Position numbers and translations under genes: made by a program. Below the pieces are notes generated by a model. The model was not told the origin of the DNA. It did not search any database and worked only from the letters and a program-made list of their open reading frames with translations. Positions 52,472 through 61,481 of a stretch of 64,000 nucleotides of DNA are shown one piece after another; within the stretch, counting starts at the first letter, position 1, and the number at the start of each line of letters is the position of its first letter. Origin of the DNA: Rhodococcus sp. Leaf247 (lineage in GTDB: Bacteria > Actinomycetota > Actinomycetes > Mycobacteriales > Mycobacteriaceae); contig NZ_LMRP01000002.1 of assembly GCF_001426185.1 (NCBI RefSeq), positions 1,191,542 through 1,255,541 on the forward strand, in the 5' to 3' direction.

Positions 52472-53143
52472 GTGCCCACGATGCTGACCCTGGGTGTCCG
52501 CCCACGCCGAGACCCCGAGGCTCTGTTCGCCGGGCTCCTCGTCGCCACCGCCCCGAACGTCCCGGCCGAGCCGCATTCCATGATCGGGTCGACCTGCATC
52601 GCGGCCAGTGCGGTCGGCGCATCGGACGACGTCTCGGACAAGGTCGTCACTCTCGACATCGCTCCGTCGCTCTCACCCCCGCCCGCCCGTGCGTACCTGG
52701 TGCATGCGACCGGCGAGCAACTCGACGACGCGATCGCGCTGGACACCGGGTCACCCCTCGTCGTGTTCTGCTCGGGCGGTGACGTCGTGGAGACGACGGC
52801 GACAATCGATCGCGCGGGTCATCACACGGGTATCGACTTCGGCGCCGACGAGGACGTGGTCGCAGATTCGCTGGCTGTCGTCGCCCATGCCGAGCACGGG
52901 TTCTTCGCCGCAGCATCCGACGCGGCCGGAGTGCTCGCCGTTCTCGCAGGCACGGTCGCCGCTCTGCGCGGCGACGACGTCCGCGCCGCGTTGCGCGCAC
53001 CGGACCTGCAGAAACTCGTCTCACTCCATCCCGATGCCGCCGCGGCGACCCGCGGTGTCCTGCTCGGCATCCTGGTCCCCGACGCACCGGGTATCGCCGC
53101 CACTCTCACCGAGCGCGTCGCCGACGCCCGGCACGAAGGCTAG
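52472..53143 (+). CDS. Hypothetical protein divergent from the iron-box gene
   Basis: A 223-residue soluble Ala/Val/Asp-rich protein that I do not recognise. It begins TMLTLGVRPRRDPEALFAG, has SPLVVFCSGGDVVETTATID in the middle and helical, Ala-rich C-terminal part (AALRAPDLQKLVSLHPDAAA). No signal or membrane segment. GTG 52472 or ATG 52481 may start it. It shares the iron-box region with the DUF2470 gene and precedes pheA by about 50 bases, so it may be co-transcribed with pheA. Confidence 0.6.
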   Translation: MPTMLTLGVRPRRDPEALFAGLLVATAPNVPAEPHSMIGSTCIAASAVGASDDVSDKVVTLDIAPSLSPPPARAYLVHATGEQLDDAIALDTGSPLVVFCSGGDVVETTATIDRAGHHTGIDFGADEDVVADSLAVVAHAEHGFFAAASDAAGVLAVLAGTVAALRGDDVRAALRAPDLQKLVSLHPDAAAATRGVLLGILVPDAPGIAATLTERVADARHEG

Positions 53144-53193
53144 ACACGTGCGGAGTGTCGAGAACGGGCCTCCCACCACACGGAACGCGTAGC

Positions 53194-54114
53194 GTGGCGC
53201 ACGTGCGTATCGCCTATTTCGGACCGTCGGGAACGTTCACGGAGATGGCCCTGGCCAAGCTCGAGGGGGACGGCGTGTTGGGCGACGACGTCGAACGCGT
53301 CAGTGCGTCCAGTCCGCCCGCGACCCTGGACCTCGTGCGGTCGGGCGATGTCGACGGTGCCGTCGTGCCCATCGAGAACTCGGTACAGGGGTCCGTTCCA
53401 CCCACCCTCGACGCGCTGGCGACGGGTGACCGCCTGCAGATCATGGCGGAGACCGAACTCGACGTGTCCTTCACCATCGTCGCTCGCGCGGGAACGTCGC
53501 TGGCCGACGTGCGGACCGTCCGGGCCTACCCGCACGCGGCCGCCCAGGTGCAGCACTGGATCGCCTCGGCGATGCCCGACGCACAGGTCGAGTTCGCCTC
53601 GTCGAATGCCGCTGCGGCCGAGGATGTCTCACTGGGATTGGCGGACGCCGCCGTGTCCACCGGTCTGGCCGGCATACGGTTCGGTCTCGAGGTGCTGGCC
53701 GCGGACGTCGCCGATGTGCAGAACGCGCGCACGCGCTTCGTCTACGTCACTCGTCCCTGCCCGCCGCCGGCGCCGACGGGTGCCGACCGCACCGCCGTCG
53801 TGCTCACTCCGCCGGACCGACCGGGCACCCTGGTGTCGGCGCTCGCCGAGTTCAGCACCCGTGACATCGACCTGACGTTCATCGAATCACGGCCGCTGCG
53901 AACACATCTGGGTACCTACCGCTTCTACATCGACTGTGTCGGACACATCGACGATGTGGCGGTCGCGGACGCCCTGCGCGTACTCCACACCAAGGCCGAT
54001 GCGCGCTTCCTGGGATCGTGGCCGAGCGCACACGTCGCTGCTGCCGCGAACCGTCATACCGACGACGTGGGTGGTCACGACTGGGTCGACGCACTGCGAC
54101 GGGGAGACCGGTGA
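53194..54114 (+). CDS. pheA: Prephenate dehydratase
   Basis: A 306-residue enzyme converting prephenate to phenylpyruvate in phenylalanine synthesis. The N-terminal periplasmic-binding-like catalytic domain starts VRIAYFGPSGTFTEMAL and has VPIENSVQGSVPPTLD and ARTRFVYV (TRF motif). The C-terminal ACT domain has DRPGTLVSALAEF and FIESRPLRTHLGTY for phenylalanine feedback. GTG 53194 (or 53203) is used. It overlaps the next gene as GTGA. Confidence 0.95.
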   Translation: MAHVRIAYFGPSGTFTEMALAKLEGDGVLGDDVERVSASSPPATLDLVRSGDVDGAVVPIENSVQGSVPPTLDALATGDRLQIMAETELDVSFTIVARAGTSLADVRTVRAYPHAAAQVQHWIASAMPDAQVEFASSNAAAAEDVSLGLADAAVSTGLAGIRFGLEVLAADVADVQNARTRFVYVTRPCPPPAPTGADRTAVVLTPPDRPGTLVSALAEFSTRDIDLTFIESRPLRTHLGTYRFYIDCVGHIDDVAVADALRVLHTKADARFLGSWPSAHVAAAANRHTDDVGGHDWVDALRRGDR

Positions 54115-54773
54115 GCGGGCGACTCGTTCTCGTTCGGCACGGCCAGACGCACTCGAACGTCGCGCGCAGGCTCGACACACGCCCGCCCGGTGCGGATCTG
54201 ACGGAACTGGGTCACCGGCAAGCCCGCGAGTTCGCGAGCACTCTCGACGTGGAGCCCGCAGCCGTCGTCTCCTCGATCGCACTCCGAGCGCGACAGACCG
54301 CGCAGTACATCGCCGACGCGGCAGATGTGTCGCTGACGGTGCGTGACGGTCTGCAGGAAACGTTCGTCGGCGAGCTCGAGGACCGGAGCGCCGAGGAAGA
54401 CCACGCGCGCTTCACCGAGGTCTACCGTTCCTGGCTGGACGGGGATCTCGACTCCCGGATCCCCGGTGGTGAGTCCGGCGCCGAGGTGCTCGCGCGGTAC
54501 GTTCCGGTGCTCGACGAACTTCGGGCGACTCATCTGACGTCGGACTCGTCGACCGTGTTCGTGGTCAGCCACGGCGCGGCCATCCGGCTCGTCGCGGCGG
54601 TTCTCGCCGACATCGATCGCGATTTCGCGTCGGACAATCATCTGGACAACACGGGAACCGTCGAACTGGTTCCTGTCGAAGGTGATTCGCGCTGGGAGTG
54701 CGTTCGCTGGGGTACCTACACCCCGCCGTTCGAGACGAAGGGCAGCCGGACCCCCGACGACCCCATGGGCTGA
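54111..54773 (+). CDS. Histidine phosphatase (phosphoglycerate mutase-like)
   Basis: A 220-residue enzyme with the phosphohistidine motif R9-H10-G-Q-T in RLVLVRHGQTHSN, LTELGHRQAREF, and the second His in VVSHGAAIRLV. It matches Rv3837c beside pheA, from memory, where the exact substrate is unproven. GTG 54111 overlaps the pheA TGA. Its last 58 bases overlap the 3' end of espG on the other strand, an unusually long convergent overlap for these genes. Confidence 0.9.
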   Translation: MSGRLVLVRHGQTHSNVARRLDTRPPGADLTELGHRQAREFASTLDVEPAAVVSSIALRARQTAQYIADAADVSLTVRDGLQETFVGELEDRSAEEDHARFTEVYRSWLDGDLDSRIPGGESGAEVLARYVPVLDELRATHLTSDSSTVFVVSHGAAIRLVAAVLADIDRDFASDNHLDNTGTVELVPVEGDSRWECVRWGTYTPPFETKGSRTPDDPMG

Positions 54774-55513
54774 TGCCTCGGTGCGACCAGGTGATCCGGG
54801 GGAGACGACTCAGCTGTCGCAGCGCTGATCACTCCCCGCACTGCACTGGTCAACCGTGGCAGCGTGCCCGACGACAGCGTGGTCCAGGAGTGTCCGTCCG
54901 CGTCGGACGACGTGCTCGCCAGGATGCGGCCGGAGGGGCTGTCGTACACCGCCACGACAGGCCCCACTCGGACGGCCGGTCCCGAACCGTGCGTGAGTCC
55001 CACGATCTCGACGTGGCGGGTGCACTGCGGAACGAGCACCGAAAGCCGTTCCGCGACAAGATCGGTCGAGTCGTGCACCGTGTCGAGCAGTTCGCCCTGC
55101 AGCGTGCCCAGCGCGGAGACGAGCGTCCTCGCCGAGTCGCCGTGCCCGGCATCGAAGGTCATCGAACCGCCGGAGCTGGTTACCCACACGGACACGCCGG
55201 TGTGGTTGCCGCACAGGCTGTATCGCGGCTCCGCACCGTTGCCGGGATGCGAGACGACGCGTACCTCGACCGACCATGAGGGCGACGTGACGGTCGTGAG
55301 CACGCCGAGCAGGCGACGCTGCACTGCACCGGTCGGTGTCAGCAGTCCGCGCACAGCGAGGCCGGCTCCGTCCCCGACGCCCGGAGGGGTCGGGCCGAGA
55401 ACGGTAGGAAGCGGGCCCAGACGGGCGTGGCCGAGGACGTAGTCCAGCTCGGCGATATCGAGGGTGATCGGTCCGTCGACATCGGGCCGACCACCGAGAA
55501 CAGGTGCAGTCAC
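54716..55513 (-). CDS. EspG-like type VII secretion chaperone
   Basis: A 265-residue protein resembling ESX secretion-associated EspG: LDIAELDYVLGHARLGPLPT at the N-terminus and the later TVTSPSWSVEVRVV and AVYDSPSGRILAS strands. EspG proteins bind the PPE half of PE-PPE heterodimers and keep them soluble until export. GTG 55513 overlaps the PPE stop as GTGA. The open frame runs to 56968 but upstream of 55513 it is antisense or out of frame with PPE. It overlaps the phosphatase gene by 58 bases. Confidence 0.78.
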   Translation of the reverse strand: MTAPVLGGRPDVDGPITLDIAELDYVLGHARLGPLPTVLGPTPPGVGDGAGLAVRGLLTPTGAVQRRLLGVLTTVTSPSWSVEVRVVSHPGNGAEPRYSLCGNHTGVSVWVTSSGGSMTFDAGHGDSARTLVSALGTLQGELLDTVHDSTDLVAERLSVLVPQCTRHVEIVGLTHGSGPAVRVGPVVAVYDSPSGRILASTSSDADGHSWTTLSSGTLPRLTSAVRGVISAATAESSPPDHLVAPRHQPMGSSGVRLPFVSNGGV

Positions 55514-56667
55514 GACCGCGCTCCGATGACCGCCGGGACGACCGGTACGCCGTCGTCGATCTCGACCACCGTCGTGGCGGATCGGCGGCTGGTCACCGTG
55601 TCCTCGTCGTGTCGGACACCGCCCGTCGGCAGTCCTGCGCCGAGACCCGCGCGGGACGACGATTCGCCGAGCACCGCGCTTTGGCCGCCGTCGCCGATGA
55701 CCTCGTTCCCGATGACGCTCGACGTCGCGAACGCTGTGCGACCGGGGGACATTGCTCCCGCCGACACACCGGACATTCCCCCGGCGGACGACCACCCGGC
55801 CGGGCCGGTCGATGCCCCGTTGGGTGAGGGCATCGACGACATCCAGGATCCCGCCGTCGTCGACGGGCCGGGTGACGAACCCGAGGTCACCGCAGACACG
55901 AGGTGCGACGGAACCTGCTGAGCGATCGACGCCGCGTGCGTCGTGGCGGGCTCCCGCAGACCCTCGACGGTAGTCGCGAACACGTCGGGAGTTCGCTCCG
56001 ACGTCACCGGGTCGGACCCGCGAGGCGCGAGGGAGTCGTCGCGTTCGCCTTCTTCCGGCCGTGCCGAGACGTCCTTGTCGGCGTGCGCGAGGACCGGCGT
56101 CACGGTCGGGCCGACGGGTGCTGTCACGGCTGTGACGATCTGCGGTGGAGCGTCGAACGCGGCGGGAAGTGCGAGGTGGGCCGAGGCCGCTTCGTACGAC
56201 TCCATGACGAGTGCCGCGCGCACATCGAGGGCGGCATCGGCGGCGTCCGCGGCCTGCGCTGCACCGGTGAGCGCGCCGCCGACGGCGTAGGCGGTGGTAC
56301 GGCCGGCTTTCACGGCGGCGATTTCCGGAATCGACGGCATGATCGCGAGTGCGGTGGTGACGGCGGCGGCCTGCGCTGTGGCCTGCGCCGAGACCGATGC
56401 GGCGTGCTCCGCCGCTGCCGTACTCCAAGCTACGAATGACGTGAGTCCGGCCGATGCCGCGCCGGCCGCATCCCCGCTCCAGGTGACGGCGAGTTCGGCG
56501 GTGACACGGGCGACCGTCGCGGCAGCATCGGCCACCGCGGCGGCGGCGCCGCCCCAGGCAGTACCGGCCGCCAGTAGTGGCACCGGACCGGCGCCGAGGG
56601 CCAACGCGGCGGAGTTGACGGTGGCAGTCCTGGGCAGCCAGAACACGCCGGTGGGTCCGGCGGTCAT
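55510..56667 (-). CDS. PPE family protein
   Basis: A 385-residue protein with a PPE helical domain (about residues 1-185): VFWLPRTATVNSAALALGAGPVPLL, A-W-G-G and the W63-S-G65 turn, then Ala-rich helices. The C-terminal half (190-385) is disordered, Ser/Pro/Gly/Thr-rich. The PPE motif itself is degenerate (W-L-P). It pairs with PE to form the ESX substrate. It overlaps pe by ATGA and espG by GTGA, so the three are one transcript with coupled translation. Confidence 0.82.
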   Translation of the reverse strand: MTAGPTGVFWLPRTATVNSAALALGAGPVPLLAAGTAWGGAAAAVADAAATVARVTAELAVTWSGDAAGAASAGLTSFVAWSTAAAEHAASVSAQATAQAAAVTTALAIMPSIPEIAAVKAGRTTAYAVGGALTGAAQAADAADAALDVRAALVMESYEAASAHLALPAAFDAPPQIVTAVTAPVGPTVTPVLAHADKDVSARPEEGERDDSLAPRGSDPVTSERTPDVFATTVEGLREPATTHAASIAQQVPSHLVSAVTSGSSPGPSTTAGSWMSSMPSPNGASTGPAGWSSAGGMSGVSAGAMSPGRTAFATSSVIGNEVIGDGGQSAVLGESSSRAGLGAGLPTGGVRHDEDTVTSRRSATTVVEIDDGVPVVPAVIGARS

Positions 56668-56978
56668 GCCGTGCCGCCGGCCGACAGTGCGGACGAGAAG
56701 GTGGAATCCACGATGTCGTATCCGGCCGCTTGAGCCCGCAACGCGGCGGCGGCCTCGTGCAGTTCCGCGACGGACGCCGCGACGGCGGTGTCGAAGGACT
56801 GCGCCGACAACAGGAAATATCGGGCAGCGAGCAGTGACACCTCGTCACTTCCCGACGGTGGGGGCCGCATCCCCACAGCCGCAGCGGTGACCGCCGCCGC
56901 CAGGCGCGCCGCCGCCGCATCGAGTTCGGCAGCGCCCGACAGCAGCGCCTCGGGATCGACGAACACATGGCCCGGCAT
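56664..56978 (-). CDS. PE family protein
   Basis: A 104-residue PE protein: VFVDPEALLSGAAELDAAAA opening with the P-E near residues 9-10, the conserved D-E-V-S at 45-48, and the ESX export signal Y87-x-x-x-D91 (YDIVD) near the end. It forms a helical hairpin pairing with PPE. There is no long C-terminal extension, unlike many mycobacterial PEs. ATG 56978 with GGAG upstream starts the pe-ppe-espG unit. Confidence 0.85.
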   Translation of the reverse strand: MPGHVFVDPEALLSGAAELDAAAARLAAAVTAAAVGMRPPPSGSDEVSLLAARYFLLSAQSFDTAVAASVAELHEAAAALRAQAAGYDIVDSTFSSALSAGGTA

Positions 56979-57059
56979 GGAGGTCTCCGTTCACATCGCT
57001 TCTGATCTCGATGCTTGGACGCACGGACCGCCGGTTCGGTTCCGGGCCCGCCGAACGGT

Positions 57060-57404
57060 CTAGCCGAACCCCAGTTCGTGGAGCCGGTCGTCGTCGATAC
57101 CGAAGTGATGCCCGATCTCGTGCGCCACCGTCACGGCGATCTCCCGGCGTGCATCGTCCTCGTCGGCGGCGATGTCGAGTATCGGGAGCCGGTAGATGGT
57201 GATGACGTCGGGAAGGTGACCGCTGTAGTCGAACCGCTCGGTCAACGCGACACCCTCGTACAGCCCCAGCAGGTCTTCCGTCGGATGCTCGTCCTCGACG
57301 AGAACCACGACGTTGGACATGAACGACGCCAGCTCGTCGGGGAGGGAGTCCAACGCGTCGCCGACGGCGTTGTCGAACTCGGCCTCGGTCATGGTGACGG
57401 GCAC
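57060..57404 (-). CDS. Zincin-like metallopeptidase family protein
   Basis: A 114-residue protein with the zinc motif H95-E96-I-G-H99-H and GIDDDRLHELG after it, and a conserved start PVTMTEAEFDNAVGDALDSLP. It is the DUF1025/zincin-like family, Rv3836 in order, from memory. Possible roles include proteolysis at the division site. GTG 57404 lies two bases after the septum-formation gene stop, with GGAG upstream. Small size, so it is probably a bare catalytic core. Confidence 0.85.
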   Translation of the reverse strand: MPVTMTEAEFDNAVGDALDSLPDELASFMSNVVVLVEDEHPTEDLLGLYEGVALTERFDYSGHLPDVITIYRLPILDIAADEDDARREIAVTVAHEIGHHFGIDDDRLHELGFG

Positions 57405-57405
57405 G

Positions 57406-58593
57406 TCACGCTCCGGGCAGAGGCGATGCTCCGGGCAGGGGAACGGGGAGGCTGCGGCCGTCGGGAACTGCAGGCGGAGGAACCGGAGCGGCACCGTCGA
57501 TGGTGATGTCGCCCTTGGCCGACCCGACGATCGACGCGAAGCCGCCCGACTCGACCTCCTTGCCGATGGAGCAGCTGACCTTCTTGCTGCCCGCGAGCCA
57601 GCTCGATGCGTCGACGTTGTCCCAGAACAGGGTCAACGTCTTGTTGCGCAGCGCATCGGGGCTGCCGAGATAGGCATCGGAGGCCTGCGTACAGGTGGGT
57701 TCGAGGTACTTGTCCTGCTCTTCCACCGAGGGAAGCCCACCGGGGAACTGCGCGGCGAGGTCCACGACGGACACCACCTCGAAGGCGTGCGGCGCACTGC
57801 AGTCGATCGGATCGGTCGGAACACCGGCCTCGACCCCGACGCAGCTGCCGGTCTCCCAGACCATCGACTGGTCCTGGTCGGCGACACTCCCGGTCATGAC
57901 CTGCAGGGCGCTGGTCGCGCCCGTCTGCTGGATGCCGCAGCGGATCGCACGCTCGCCGGCCGCCCAACCGGCCTGACTCGGGAACATCAGGCCCACCGAG
58001 TATTTGCCGGTGGGGTCGAAGCGACCGCCGGTGTAGTCCTGCACGGCGGTCTCGCAGTGCTCGTCGCGCAACGACGCGAACCTGGCGGCATCCGGGTAGG
58101 GCGCCCCCGTCGCGAACTCCGCGACCGGATAGACGCCGAGGTCGATCGTCTCCGCGACTTCGAAGCGGTGCGGTTGCGCGCACGTCACCTCGGCCAGATC
58201 CTGTCGGTCGGTGTCCGGGTCGTCCGTCGGGGTCCACTGCAGGCAATCTCCGGCGTCGGACGAGCCGAACGACGTCGTCGACGCCGTGCCGACCGTGCCC
58301 TGCGCGGACGGCGTCACCAGCTTCTCGCTGCGATCGAAGCCTCCCGAGACGCCGATCGTGATGGCTGCTGCTCCGATGGCGCCGATGGCGACCAGCGCGA
58401 GCAGGCGTCGAGCTTTCGATGCCTGGACGGTGCGCGGCTGGTCGGAAGTCTCGCCCGACGGCTCGGAAGTGTCGTCCGACGGCTCGGGGGCGGGCGCATC
58501 GGTCGTCGCCGGGACCGGGGTGGTCTCGGCGTCGTCCGTATCGGACGCGCTCACGGTGGGGTCATCGGGCGTGGAAGACATCGACTCCATCAT
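57406..58593 (-). CDS. Septum formation family membrane protein
   Basis: A 395-residue protein with a disordered Thr/Pro/Asp-rich cytoplasmic N-terminus, one membrane helix (about 63-83), and two Cys-bearing extracytoplasmic repeats of the septum-formation domain (DCLQW...VTCAQPHRFEV and SCVGV...DCSAPHAFEV). It ends in a Pro-rich tail. Similar to Rv3835, from memory. It is tightly coupled to the metallopeptidase gene. ATG 58593 is used but 58581 is possible. It is divergent from the ankyrin gene. Confidence 0.85.
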   Translation of the reverse strand: MMESMSSTPDDPTVSASDTDDAETTPVPATTDAPAPEPSDDTSEPSGETSDQPRTVQASKARRLLALVAIGAIGAAAITIGVSGGFDRSEKLVTPSAQGTVGTASTTSFGSSDAGDCLQWTPTDDPDTDRQDLAEVTCAQPHRFEVAETIDLGVYPVAEFATGAPYPDAARFASLRDEHCETAVQDYTGGRFDPTGKYSVGLMFPSQAGWAAGERAIRCGIQQTGATSALQVMTGSVADQDQSMVWETGSCVGVEAGVPTDPIDCSAPHAFEVVSVVDLAAQFPGGLPSVEEQDKYLEPTCTQASDAYLGSPDALRNKTLTLFWDNVDASSWLAGSKKVSCSIGKEVESGGFASIVGSAKGDITIDGAAPVPPPAVPDGRSLPVPLPGASPLPGA

Positions 58594-58616
58594 GCCTGCC
58601 GGTAGGTTCGGACGGT

Positions 58617-59027
58617 ATGAGTGGTGCGATTCCTGACGACGCGGGCCTCGAAGCAGGCATCGAGGAGCTCGCGACGCGCGTGTTCGACATGGCCCGCGGT
58701 GGTGACGCCGCGGCGCTGGCCGCCTACGTCGACGCCGGCGTTCCGGTGAACCTCACGAACGATTCCGGCGACACGCTGGTCATGTTGTCGGCCTATCACG
58801 GGCACGCCGATGCGGTGATCGCTCTGGCCCACCGCGGCGCCGATGTGAACCGACCCAACGACAAGGGCCAGACACCGATCGCGGGGGCCGTCTTCAAGGG
58901 CGAGGACGACGTCGTCCGTGCGCTCGTCGACGCCGGCGCCGATCCGCACGCGGGCCACCCGACCGCCGTCGACGCCGCCCGGATGTTCGGTCGCGAGGAC
59001 TACCTGGTCATCCTCGGAGTCGGCTGA
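58617..59027 (+). CDS. Ankyrin repeat protein
   Basis: A 136-residue protein of about three ankyrin repeats: [55 protein letters not shown] and a final partial unit. It would be a small protein-binding scaffold. ATG 58617 is selected since the repeats start soon after. It lies 28 bases before serS on the same strand, probably in the same transcript; no link to serine charging is implied. Confidence 0.85.
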   Translation: MSGAIPDDAGLEAGIEELATRVFDMARGGDAAALAAYVDAGVPVNLTNDSGDTLVMLSAYHGHADAVIALAHRGADVNRPNDKGQTPIAGAVFKGEDDVVRALVDAGADPHAGHPTAVDAARMFGREDYLVILGVG

Positions 59028-59055
59028 GCGTCCGACCCCAGTAGGCTCACTCCCC

Positions 59056-60318
59056 GTGATCGACCTCAGAGTTGTCCGCGAGGACCCCGACGCCGTCCGC
59101 CAGTCGCAGCGCACCCGGGGCGAAGACCCGTCCCTGGTCGACGCGCTTCTCGACGCCGACGCCTCCCGCCGCGCCGCGGTGCTGGCCGCGGACAACCTGC
59201 GTGCCGAGCAGAAGGCGCTGGGCAAGAAGGTGGGCAAGGCCTCGCCCGAGGAGCGGCAGGAACTGCTGAAGGGCGCATCGGAGCTGTCGGCACGAGTCAA
59301 GGACGCCGAAGCCGCGCAGAACGCTGCCGACGCCGATCTCGACGCGGCGCACCGTGCGATCTCGAACATCGTGCAGGACGGAGCTCCCGCCGGTGGCGAG
59401 GACGACTTCGTGACCCTCGAGACCATCGGGGATATCCCCACCATCGAGAACCCGAAGGACCACCTCGAGCTCGGTGAGTCACTCGGCATCATCGACATGG
59501 AGCGCGGCGCGAAGGTGTCCGGCGCCCGGTTCTACTTCCTGACCGGGTACGGCGCGCTGCTGCAGCTCGGACTGTTGCAGTTGGCCGCGCAGCGGGCCGT
59601 CGCCAACGGTTTCACCATGGTCATCCCGCCCGTCCTGGTCCGTCCGGAGATCATGGCCGGAACCGGTTTCCTGGGCGCGCACTCGTCGGAGATCTATCAC
59701 CTGGACGACGACGACCTCTACCTCGTCGGTACCTCGGAAGTACCGCTGGCCGGCTACCACTCGGGCGAGATCATCGATCTGAACTCGGGACCCAAGCGCT
59801 ACGCGGGATGGTCGTCCTGCTTCCGTCGTGAAGCGGGGAGCTACGGCAAGGACACCCGCGGCATCATCCGCGTCCACCAGTTCGACAAGGTCGAGATGTT
59901 CGTCTACACCCGTCCCGAGGACGCGGATGCCGAGCACCAGCGACTGCTCGGCTGGGAGAAGGAAATGCTCGCCGCGGTGGAGCTTCCGTACCGCGTGATC
60001 GACACTGCCGGCGGTGACCTCGGTTCGTCGGCCGCGCGCAAGTTCGACTGCGAGGCATGGCTTCCCACCCAGAACACCTACCGCGAGCTCACGTCCACCT
60101 CGAACTGCACCACGTTCCAGGCGCGTCGACTCGGTGTGCGGTACCGGGACGAGAACGGCAAGCCGCAGACGGCCGCGACGCTCAACGGCACCCTGGCGAC
60201 GACTCGGTGGATCTCCGCGATTCTCGAGAACCACCAGCAGCCCGACGGCAGCGTCAAGATCCCGGCTGCGCTCGTACCGTTCGTCGGCACCGACGTCCTG
60301 CGTCCGCCGACTTCATAG
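59056..60318 (+). CDS. serS: Seryl-tRNA synthetase
   Basis: A 420-residue class II synthetase charging tRNA-Ser (and tRNA-Sec where present). The N-terminal helical arm (about 1-110) contacts the long variable arm of tRNA; class II motif 2 is [25 protein letters not shown] at 262-282 and motif 3 is [22 protein letters not shown] 59056 begins [13 protein letters not shown], as in other SerS proteins. It is followed by a long hairpin. Confidence 0.95.
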   Translation: MIDLRVVREDPDAVRQSQRTRGEDPSLVDALLDADASRRAAVLAADNLRAEQKALGKKVGKASPEERQELLKGASELSARVKDAEAAQNAADADLDAAHRAISNIVQDGAPAGGEDDFVTLETIGDIPTIENPKDHLELGESLGIIDMERGAKVSGARFYFLTGYGALLQLGLLQLAAQRAVANGFTMVIPPVLVRPEIMAGTGFLGAHSSEIYHLDDDDLYLVGTSEVPLAGYHSGEIIDLNSGPKRYAGWSSCFRREAGSYGKDTRGIIRVHQFDKVEMFVYTRPEDADAEHQRLLGWEKEMLAAVELPYRVIDTAGGDLGSSAARKFDCEAWLPTQNTYRELTSTSNCTTFQARRLGVRYRDENGKPQTAATLNGTLATTRWISAILENHQQPDGSVKIPAALVPFVGTDVLRPPTS

Positions 60319-60325
60319 CCGTACC

Positions 60326-60399
60326 GCACGTGAACGCACCCGATCGTGACTGGATCTGCCATTTTGCAGGTTTCCGATCGATCGGGTGCGCTGACGTGC
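60326..60399. terminator. Long hairpin after serS
   Basis: Arms of 21 bases (60326-60346 and 60379-60399) match at 18 positions around a 32-base loop, between convergent serS and the hypothetical gene. Likely a bidirectional terminator; no T run. Confidence 0.6.
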
Positions 60400-60432
60400 A
60401 TCATGAGGCCGAGAATCAGCAGTGCGGGTTCG

Positions 60433-60861
60433 CTACTCGTCGCGTGTCGGTGGTTCGGTGACCAGGACGTCGTCCGCCGGTAGCGGGACGGCGAGTTCCA
60501 CCATCCGCTCCGGATACGACGGGTAGGCGGGACGGATCCAGACCTTGGTGTCGTCCAATTGCGTCATGACCATCCGACGCCACTGCCATTCCGGTGTCGC
60601 ACGCCGGAGATCCAGCTCGCTGACCAGCGGTAACGGCGCACGCGCCCAGTAGGGTACGGACAGCGAACTCAGCCCGCGCGCTTCGAGAACGTCGATTGCC
60701 GCCTCGAGCTGCACGTCTTCGGCGATCACGTGGCCGACAGGGTTGACGGCGTCCACGAGTTCGCCGTCGTCGCGAGCCATGTCGGAGACGGTCCACCCCA
60801 CGAGCTCCCCGTCCGATGCTCTGGTCACGGGGAGTCGGCTACGCCACCGGTCGATATCCAC
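60433..60861 (-). CDS. Hypothetical protein
   Basis: A 142-residue soluble protein I do not recognise: DIDRWRSRLPVTRASDGELVGWTV at the start, a central helix (EDVQLEAAIDVLEARGLSSL) and ATPEWQWRRMVMTQLDD before a Pro-rich end. No signal peptide or membrane segment. GTG 60861 is used with GAGGAA just upstream. It follows the tetR gene by 30 bases in the same direction, so they could form one transcript. Confidence 0.6.
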   Translation of the reverse strand: MDIDRWRSRLPVTRASDGELVGWTVSDMARDDGELVDAVNPVGHVIAEDVQLEAAIDVLEARGLSSLSVPYWARAPLPLVSELDLRRATPEWQWRRMVMTQLDDTKVWIRPAYPSYPERMVELAVPLPADDVLVTEPPTRDE

Positions 60862-60891
60862 TTCCTCGACGGTACCGATGTCCGCGTCGGC

Positions 60892-61455
60892 TCACGATTC
60901 CCAGGACCGCGCCAACTTCCGTGCCGAGGCGACGATCGCGCGTGCCTCGTTCCGGTCGACGCGTGCCTGCAGAAGTGCGCCCGAGCTCATCGTCACCAGG
61001 ATGCGAGCTCGATTCTCGGGATCGTCGTCACCCCGGTTCACCAGGGCGTCGGTGACGGCATCGGTCAGTCGCCGACGGTAGGCGTCGACGACGGCGGCGA
61101 GGGTGTCGTCGTGCGCGGCGGATCCCGCAGCAGTGTTGACCAGAAGGCAGCCGCGACGTGGTGCGTCGGCATCGAGGACGTCGAGTTCCGAGTCGATCGA
61201 CGCGAAGTAGGCGTCCAGACCGTCGTCGGTCCGCAACAGGTCGAGTCGCGGCGCCACCACCGTGTCCAGATAATCCTGCACCGCTGCGTCGAACATGCCG
61301 CGCTTGCTGGTGAACGCGTGATAGATGCTGGACCGGGACAGGCCGGTCGCTGCCTCGAGTTCGGGTAGGGACGCGCCTTCGAAGCCTCTGTGCCAGAACA
61401 CGTCTCGCGCAGCAGTGATCACCCGCTCGGCGTCGAACGTCGCTCTCCTACCCAT
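60892..61455 (-). CDS. TetR/AcrR family transcriptional regulator
   Basis: A 187-residue repressor. The DNA-binding domain is the first 48 residues, with ASLPELEAATGLSRSSIYHA forming the helix-turn-helix; the C-terminal domain is of the TetR_C_16-like type with the GCLLVNTAAG motif. It is divergent from an NADP oxidoreductase, and a CGGTA-N7-TACCG palindrome lies between the two starts. It probably represses that gene and itself. The inducer may be a reactive carbonyl, inferred from the target. Confidence 0.88.
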   Translation of the reverse strand: MGRRATFDAERVITAARDVFWHRGFEGASLPELEAATGLSRSSIYHAFTSKRGMFDAAVQDYLDTVVAPRLDLLRTDDGLDAYFASIDSELDVLDADAPRRGCLLVNTAAGSAAHDDTLAAVVDAYRRRLTDAVTDALVNRGDDDPENRARILVTMSSGALLQARVDRNEARAIVASARKLARSWES

Positions 61456-61481
61456 CTGTCACCCTTCGTCGGTGAGGCGTA

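Noticed and set aside
54716..56968. A single 750-residue protein covering espG, ppe and pe
   Set aside because: The first two thirds are out of frame with the PE and PPE genes, which carry clear family motifs and overlap starts and stops; only the last 265 residues are EspG.
60319..60432. A tRNA gene beside serS
   Set aside because: The stem-loop here has no T-loop or anticodon-arm pattern; it is a simple long hairpin.
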